NCBI GenBank assembly: GCA_017609225.1
Contig: JAFCEK010000002.1
Span: 1-33,098 of the forward strand
Source of the DNA: Candidatus Aenigmatarchaeota archaeon
GTDB taxonomy: Archaea; Aenigmatarchaeota; Aenigmatarchaeia; QMZP01
Length of the DNA: 33,098 nucleotides
Reading direction: 5' to 3'
Below are positions 29,001 through 33,098 of the stretch, piece by piece. Position numbers and translations under genes: made by a program. Within the stretch, counting starts at the first letter, position 1; every line of letters starts with the position of its first letter. Under the pieces are notes generated by a model. That model saw nothing but the letters and a program-made list of their open reading frames with translations, had not been told where the DNA came from and searched no databases.

Positions 29001-29381
29001 AAAGAGATAAAAGACCTGAAGGATTTTGTTAAAGGGTTTGTTAATGTGTTTCTGGGCATTGCTTCATTTTTTGCTCCTTTTTGTGCTCTGGAAATAGCCA
29101 CAGGAGGATTGCTGCTGTGGTTTGGTGTGGCTTCATGTGTCTGGGCTGCTGTTGCTAGTTGTATGGCTTCCTGCATTAGTGCAACTATTATACCGCTTAT
29201 TGATGATACCCTGGAAGAAGCAGAAGGTATGAAAGCCAATATAGAATCCAGATGCCAGGCCACAGATCTTGACAGCCTTAACAGCGGTATTATTGGGATG
29301 TTTGATAAAAGCGAAAGGATATCAACACTTGTTTCGGGTGTAACATGTGCTGTCTGCTTTATAGCAGCCATTTTCCTTTAG
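26076..29381 (+). CDS. large secreted/surface protein with four Cys-rich modules alternating with beta-sandwich-like segments
   Basis: Repeats CGNGQCETELGESSANCCYDCACTAGYYCD / CGNNMCETELGESSANCCYDCACTAGYYCD / CGDGECTPDESMETCCYDCACTAGYYCY / CGNHVCEDSLETPETASNCCVDCACK; N-terminal signal-like helix; hydrophobic C-terminal Cys-containing segments. Overlaps upstream gene. Confidence 0.85.
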   Translation: MLDYRMFNLAVVFFAAYLLISLTMVQATNINIYVAGISFGTVEYKPEKLVKREIRIEKTDPFWNSANVFMNISVREGEMKAAYIYKCRGLQPHECIKSGFYDSFIPENGLWFAKNYQWSELADTSVPPSPENPQKAKIIMLIELETETGERWVGFFDEIKRTDFSFPEPWLFNYSLNEAELHVNMDYATQIESFVQGKEMIPFNPEWTEKIVFSGTEKAYEFQAESPPGFQADDVYNHSTNTITNISKEYSFALPYTDGIVYNPIVLNLNPSFTCGNGQCETELGESSANCCYDCACTAGYYCDASSPCKRIDGITLDLYGKQNTHITSCSESHVVNITLRLNNPPFGMQFIGKQYILAGQTYTAACEGGPSVYICHIPVPADPKCDEGTYNIGPNYIIFNITFPDGPRNPIKKDLVVQFPNITVASWECGNNMCETELGESSANCCYDCACTAGYYCDWYDGSGTCKPEVTDSNLLISFVNPRVFNSSLQGQEHFNLIAQILNRPDSLVSNPEASCAIDCRYNLTSICTAACSISCAEEAGGPNPNIYNSSCEISFDILNYNQSRNYILYPEMNYIISYKNGSASITKTLTGSIDTITLGPHRCGDGECTPDESMETCCYDCACTAGYYCYTENPGYPGLYDECRNESGISMQITTNSPTVFSDSSAEHTINITINISNKPGGTVIEGKICKLGGLENGVACFLSCSDDVSSSPENYVMNCNITVPAINYLTSPFYNNQTKKLEFSSNSIRISIRFNDGSRGYATKELNGEFDDVVITPEFYCGNHVCEDSLETPETASNCCVDCACKQDPLFGSEYFCLISSENPGGTCIHMTDIGLVIDDPDTAKCTISNIGDGCLFMHAVNFNAEIVNAPHDVQIISSYYTYDGIDYALTCMQDSMNHTNYSCSFVIPHPEGPQEGSMVKNVDVNFVVRYTDGNELITQNISGSFSLYIKMEKTSDVRTCEAQLNEIEEDIKEIKDLKDFVKGFVNVFLGIASFFAPFCALEIATGGLLLWFGVASCVWAAVASCMASCISATIIPLIDDTLEEAEGMKANIESRCQATDLDSLNSGIIGMFDKSERISTLVSGVTCAVCFIAAIFL
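26928..26986 (+). repeat. 59-bp repeat within Cys-rich module 1
   Basis: ggggaaagttcagcaaactgctgctatgactgtgcatgcacagcaggatattactgcga, identical to 27393..27451. Confidence 0.95.
27393..27451 (+). repeat. 59-bp repeat within Cys-rich module 2
   Basis: Identical to 26928..26986. Confidence 0.95.
27930..27968 (+). repeat. 39-bp repeat within Cys-rich module 3
   Basis: tgctgctatgactgtgcatgcacagcaggatattactgc, identical to 26946..26984 of module 1. Confidence 0.95.
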
Positions 29382-29432
29382 GAACATGACAACTAAGCCA
29401 AATCCTGCCCGGGCTTCAAAATTTTCAAAAAA

Positions 29433-29900
29433 TTACCCGAACAGGCTGCTTAGTCCTGCTGCTGCCTCTTCAGCTTTCTTGGCAGAATCTTCCTCTTTCT
29501 TTTCTTCCTTTTTTTCCTCTGTTTTTTCTGCTGCTGGTGCTGCTGATGGGACTGCAACTGCCTGCTTTACTGCTTCATCTATGTTGACTCCTTCAAGGCT
29601 TGCAACAAGAGCCTTGACCTGTGCTTCATCCGGTTTCTCTCCTGTAGCCTCTATTACCTTTTTTACTCCCTGTTCATCAACAGGCTTTCCGGCTGAATGG
29701 AGAAGCAATGCAGCATATACATAGTTTACCTTGGGTTCTGCCTTTGCTTCCTCTGGTTTTTCTTCGGGTTTTTGCTCTTTTGCATTTTCCTTGGATTCTT
29801 TCTGCTCTTCTGGTTTTGCCTCTTCATTTGAAGCTTCCTGCTTTGGCTCCTCTTTTGGCTCTTCCTTTTTTTCAGCTTCTGGTTTGTTTTCCTCTGTCAT
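29433..29900 (-). CDS. ribosomal stalk protein P1 (L12ae) with charged N-terminal extension
   Basis: [55 protein letters not shown] core and [13 protein letters not shown]-terminus. ~57-residue K/E/P-rich N-terminal extension preceded by SD GGAGGTG. Confidence 0.94.
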   Translation of the reverse strand: MTEENKPEAEKKEEPKEEPKQEASNEEAKPEEQKESKENAKEQKPEEKPEEAKAEPKVNYVYAALLLHSAGKPVDEQGVKKVIEATGEKPDEAQVKALVASLEGVNIDEAVKQAVAVPSAAPAAEKTEEKKEEKKEEDSAKKAEEAAAGLSSLFG

Positions 29901-29925
29901 CTATTACACCTCCGTTTTTATCTGT

Positions 29926-30759
29926 TCATTTTATTTTTTCCTTGAGTGCCGCTGCATGGGCACTGGCACAGGCAAGCATCTGGGCTATATTTTCCTGGGT
30001 TGGTATGCCTGCCTCCAATGATAATGAAAGTGCCTCATTATATGCCTTTGATATCAGTATTGAAATGTTTTCTGGAGTAAAGTAATTTATATTTATTGAA
30101 AGATTGAATCCCTGGGATGCGCAGGATTTTAGTGCATCCAAATATGCATCCTTTGGTATGAACAGTATATCTTTTGTATATATGGTCCCGTTTTCCCAGG
30201 CAGCTGCAAGATTCAGGCCGAGATTCATGGGATTAATTCCAAGCTTTGAAAGAACATCTGCAAGCTCTTTGCTTATTTCATCTCCCTCTTTTGCCACAAC
30301 AGTGTCCTCTTTTACAACAATTTTTTCTGCCTCAACGCCTGCCGGGATTTTAACCTTCTGAAGCTCTCCTATAACAGGTCCCGGAGCAAGGTTTGTGGGA
30401 CCTGCCCTGACAACAATATCATTGGGTGCTATGTCACCAGGTTTGGCAGGCGCCTCTGATTTTGATTCTTCTATTATTCTTGCAAGCTTGAACGGATTTT
30501 CACTGCTGAACAGGAATGCCGGCTCACCTTCTATATATGCCTCAAGTCCTGACAGCCCCTTCTTTTTTGCTTCCTTGAGTATGATTTTTATAAGCCTCTT
30601 TTTGACCATTTTTATTACTGCCTTTCCTCTCAGCTTTTCTCTTATCTGATGGAGCTGCCTGGCAGGCAGTTTGTGCATATTCAGTATTCCTATAACAGGG
30701 TATTTCTCCATCTTTTCCTTAACCTCTTTCACTGTTTTTATTTTCTTTTTACTTACCAT
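29926..30759 (-). CDS. ribosomal protein L10/P0, lacking the usual acidic C-terminal tail
   Basis: KYPVIGILNMHKLPARQLHQIREKLRG, IVVRAGPTNLAPGPVIGELQKVKIPAGVEAEKIVVKEDTVVAKEGDEIS, helical P1-binding region NISILISKAYNEALSLSLEAGIPT. Confidence 0.95.
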   Translation of the reverse strand: MVSKKKIKTVKEVKEKMEKYPVIGILNMHKLPARQLHQIREKLRGKAVIKMVKKRLIKIILKEAKKKGLSGLEAYIEGEPAFLFSSENPFKLARIIEESKSEAPAKPGDIAPNDIVVRAGPTNLAPGPVIGELQKVKIPAGVEAEKIVVKEDTVVAKEGDEISKELADVLSKLGINPMNLGLNLAAAWENGTIYTKDILFIPKDAYLDALKSCASQGFNLSININYFTPENISILISKAYNEALSLSLEAGIPTQENIAQMLACASAHAAALKEKIK

Positions 30760-30772
30760 ACTACTACCTCTT

Positions 30773-31603
30773 TTACCTGAATGGAACCTTTACAGCCGGT
30801 CCCATTGTTAGTTTGACATGCACGGATTTTATATTGTTAACGCCTTTTGGCAGTTTTTCTTTTATTGACTCCAGCACAGCATCCGCATTTGCAGCCACAT
30901 CATCATCAGGCATTTTTTCTGAACCAATAACCATATGAACTACAGGGCTTTCTTTGAGAGAGATTCTGATTGTTTTGTTTGCCATAGCAACAAAGGGTTC
31001 TATTTTTGCATTCGGTGGTACTGGCTTTGGCACCTTGCCTCTCGGGCCAAGAACTGCTCCAAGGCTTTTACCAATCAGCGGCATGAGTGAAACCTCGCTG
31101 TAAAACCAGTCATATTCATTGGCTATTTTCTTCATTTTTTTTCTGTCCTTTGCGAGTTTTTCTATCTCATTCTTGCTTACAACAAGTCCTATCCCTTCTG
31201 CTTTTTTTGCCAATGTTGTAAGGCTGTCTGTAAACATTGCTATTTTAACTGGCTTGCCTCTTCCCTTTGGAAGTGAAAAATCATAACTGAATCTGTTTTC
31301 GGGTTTTTTCAGGTTTATATCCTTCAGATTAACAGAGATTGTCCATGTCTGCTCAAAATTTCTTTTTTTTGAGTTTTCCCTTGCCTTTTTTATGCCATCA
31401 AGCACTGTCTTTATTTTGGTTTTTTCTTCATTCTCCGGGCTGGGTTTTTCAGGCACAGAGCCCTGGCTGCCCTTTTTTTTAATTTTTGCCTTTTCAATCC
31501 TTTCCGCATCAGAACCAGCAGTACTGGGTTTTTTGGTTGCTTCTTCTGAATCAGTATGCCCTAGCCTTTTCTCTGCCTTCCTAGCGGGTTGTTCCCTGTC
31601 CAT
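30773..31603 (-). CDS. ribosomal protein L1 with charged insertion near the N-terminus
   Basis: KARENSKKRNFEQTWTISVNLKDINLKKPENRFSYDFSLPKGRGKPVKIAMF; LGPRGKVPKPVPPNAKIEPFVAMANKTIRISLKESPVVHMVIGSEKM. ATG at 31603 preceded by GGAGGATTGCA; the track start is 31636. Confidence 0.95.
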   Translation of the reverse strand: MDREQPARKAEKRLGHTDSEEATKKPSTAGSDAERIEKAKIKKKGSQGSVPEKPSPENEEKTKIKTVLDGIKKARENSKKRNFEQTWTISVNLKDINLKKPENRFSYDFSLPKGRGKPVKIAMFTDSLTTLAKKAEGIGLVVSKNEIEKLAKDRKKMKKIANEYDWFYSEVSLMPLIGKSLGAVLGPRGKVPKPVPPNAKIEPFVAMANKTIRISLKESPVVHMVIGSEKMPDDDVAANADAVLESIKEKLPKGVNNIKSVHVKLTMGPAVKVPFR

Positions 31604-31670
31604 TGCAATCCTCCTACCGAAGTAGTATGAAAGCATCCTGCTTTGGATGTTATGAATATTAGCATGGAAG

Positions 31671-31680
31671 TATTTATAAA
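31671..31680 (-). promoter_or_regulatory. putative TATA box upstream of L1
   Basis: Minus-strand TTTATAAATA, ~68 nt upstream of the L1 start. Confidence 0.45.
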
Positions 31681-31718
31681 CTTTAGGTGCTTTCTCCCAA
31701 TAACTTTTATGTTAATGC

Positions 31719-32216
31719 TTATTTTCTTGCCCTTATTTTTTTCATTCTTTCCTTCAGGGTTTCATGCTTTCTTTCAAGGGCTTTAAGCCTTTTTTCTGTC
31801 TGCTGCCTTTTTTTGAACTCCTGCACAATAACCTTTGTTGCATCATTCAGCCGGTTTTCAATTTCCACCATCTTTCTTATCAAATCCCTCTGCGTTTTTT
31901 CTATTTTTTCATCAAGGTCTGCCCTTTTCACATCAAGATGGTAAAGCCTGTTTTCATGCCTTTCCTTCAGGTTGCGCGTCAGCGAATGGCTCTTGTCCAT
32001 CCAGTTTGTAAGATATCTTATGCTTTCAGCAAATTCCTTTTTTTGTCTTTCAAATTCCCTGTTTGAAAGCTCTTCATTGATTTTATGTATGCCTATGACT
32101 ATTACCATCAGGCCGAATGCTATATCCAGAAAGAATATATTAAACGCTGTCTGGAATATTATTGCTGCTCCAAGTATTACAAACAATATCCAGAATATTG
32201 TATTCCAGGTTATCAT
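31719..32216 (-). CDS. membrane-anchored coiled-coil protein inserted in the L11-L1 ribosomal operon
   Basis: Two N-terminal hydrophobic segments, then ~110 aa of K/E/R-rich heptad-like helix (TQRDLIRKMVEIENRLNDATKVIVQEFKKRQQTEKRLKALERKHETLKERMKKI). Confidence 0.8.
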   Translation of the reverse strand: MITWNTIFWILFVILGAAIIFQTAFNIFFLDIAFGLMVIVIGIHKINEELSNREFERQKKEFAESIRYLTNWMDKSHSLTRNLKERHENRLYHLDVKRADLDEKIEKTQRDLIRKMVEIENRLNDATKVIVQEFKKRQQTEKRLKALERKHETLKERMKKIRARK

Positions 32217-32236
32217 GTTTCGCTATTAAACAGTAA

Positions 32237-32253
32237 ATAATTTAAACCTTTCG
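32237..32253 (-). promoter_or_regulatory. putative BRE/TATA promoter of the inserted coiled-coil membrane protein
   Basis: Minus strand GAAAGGTTTAAATTATT centred about 28 nt upstream of the ATG at 32216, consistent with leaderless transcription. Confidence 0.5.
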
Positions 32254-32255
32254 CT

Positions 32256-32879
32256 CTATTTGTCCTGCTTTTCCTCGGGTTTTTCCTTTGTTTCAGCTGG
32301 TTTTTCTTCTGCTGCTTCTGCCTCTGCTTCGGCTGGCTTTTCCTTTTCTTCAGCCTCTGCCGGCGCCTCCTCTTCAGTTGTCTTTGCCCTTGCCGACTCC
32401 TTTGCTGCCTCTTCCTCTGCCCTTTGTTTGTCCAGCTCTTCGTATCTTTTAAGCTCCTCTTCTGTTATGGCGCCTTTTCCTATTGTCACGCCCATGCTCC
32501 TTGCTGTTCCTTTTACCTGGTTCAGGAATTGCGGGTCATCAGAACCGAATTTCATTTTTGATATTTTCTTTACCTGCTCCTCTGTCAGGTCACCAACCCT
32601 TTTTATGCCAGGCATGTCGCAGCCCTTGTTTATGTCAATCTCTTTTTTTATCAGCGCTGAAACCGGTGGCGTTCCAACCTCTATTTCAAATGTTTTCTTT
32701 TCTGTATCAACTATAACCTTAACCGGCACCTGCATTCCCTTAAGCTCGCCTGTTTTCTCATTTATGCTGTCTATAACCTCTTTTATGTTTACACCCAGAG
32801 GTCCCAGTGCAGGACCGAGCGGCGGGCCTGCTGATGCCTTTCCTCCTTCCACCATTGCTGAAACTGTTTGCTTTGGCAT
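32256..32879 (-). CDS. ribosomal protein L11 with acidic Ala/Glu/Lys-rich C-terminal extension
   Basis: [89 protein letters not shown], then ~60 aa low complexity. Confidence 0.96.
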   Translation of the reverse strand: MPKQTVSAMVEGGKASAGPPLGPALGPLGVNIKEVIDSINEKTGELKGMQVPVKVIVDTEKKTFEIEVGTPPVSALIKKEIDINKGCDMPGIKRVGDLTEEQVKKISKMKFGSDDPQFLNQVKGTARSMGVTIGKGAITEEELKRYEELDKQRAEEEAAKESARAKTTEEEAPAEAEEKEKPAEAEAEAAEEKPAETKEKPEEKQDK

Positions 32880-32910
32880 ATTACACCAACATTTCTTTTT
32901 AAAAGAAACA

Positions 32911-32920
32911 ACTATTTAAA
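32911..32920 (-). promoter_or_regulatory. putative TATA box upstream of L11
   Basis: Minus strand TTTAAATAGT about 32-41 nt upstream of the L11 ATG. Confidence 0.45.
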
Positions 32921-32921
32921 T

Positions 32922-33098
32922 TTATTCTTCTTTCTTTTCCTTCTTCTTTTCGCCAGGCTCTTCTGTTTCAGGGCCTTCTTTGATTATTTCTGCCTGCTCT
33001 GGTTCTGTTTTTTCCGGCTCTTTTGGCGGATATTCCTCTTCTCCTTCTTTTATAAGATGCTCTCCCTCCCTTGCCTCTTCTTCTATGGCTTCCATTGG
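32922..33098 (-). CDS. C-terminal acidic tail of an upstream protein, candidate NusG/Spt5 (truncated by window)
   Basis: Translation PMEAIEEEAREGEHLIKEGEEEYPPKEPEKTEPEQAEIIKEGPETEEPGEKKKEKKEE*. Identity rests on archaeal synteny (nusG/spt5 upstream of L11), not on a recognised domain. Confidence 0.4.
   Translation of the reverse strand, partial: PMEAIEEEAREGEHLIKEGEEEYPPKEPEKTEPEQAEIIKEGPETEEPGEKKKEKKEE

Noticed and set aside
29900-29928. P0 and P1 as a split single gene or frameshifted fusion (missing P0 tail moved into P1 N-terminus)
   Set aside because: P0 ends in TGA, the P1 start is in another frame and has its own SD (GGAGGTG). Fusion history is possible but not supported by the sequence alone.
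29708-30085. ORFs opposite P1/P0
   Set aside because: Low-complexity Leu/Pro/Ser translations opposite real ribosomal protein genes.
32260-32919. 219-aa plus ORF, Ser/Ala-rich
   Set aside because: Antisense shadow of L11 and its E/A/K-rich extension.

Overview
The window looks like a chromosomal segment of a DPANN-type archaeon (Woesearchaeota/Pacearchaeota-like, inferred from gene content and gene style). Supported content, left to right: the 3' end of an ALG7/AglH-type GlcNAc-1-P transferase; two small membrane proteins; a CNNM/CorC-like transporter; a giant sequon-rich surface protein with a basic cytoplasmic tail; SecD and SecF; a B12-binding radical SAM protein; a geranylgeranyl reductase-family flavoprotein; an HMG-CoA synthase / thiolase / DUF35 Zn-ribbon trio; a nucleotide-sugar cluster (DegT aminotransferase, WbpD-like acyltransferase, Gfo/Idh/MocA dehydrogenase, PIG-L deacetylase, ATP-grasp); a nitroreductase; a small CxxC membrane protein; AlaS; two large secreted proteins, one pilin-like and one with repeated Cys-rich modules; and a ribosomal stalk operon (P1, P0/L10, L1, inserted membrane coiled-coil protein, L11, tail of a probable NusG/Spt5). 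The most unusual observations are: (1) three degenerate tandem ~70-76 nt units upstream of the DUF35 gene, each with a 7-bp stem that pairs only as minus-strand (operon-sense) RNA and shows two double compensatory changes; (2) two loci where the 3' end of a gene is duplicated on the other side of a hairpin (geranylgeranyl reductase and alaS); (3) a shared pattern of highly charged low-complexity extensions on P1, L1, L11 and the probable NusG, with P0 lacking the usual acidic C-terminal tail; (4) near-identical Cys-rich modules at the nucleotide level containing a 14-bp perfect palindrome. No CRISPR array, rRNA, tRNA or transposase was seen. All repeat and structure calls were made by eye.
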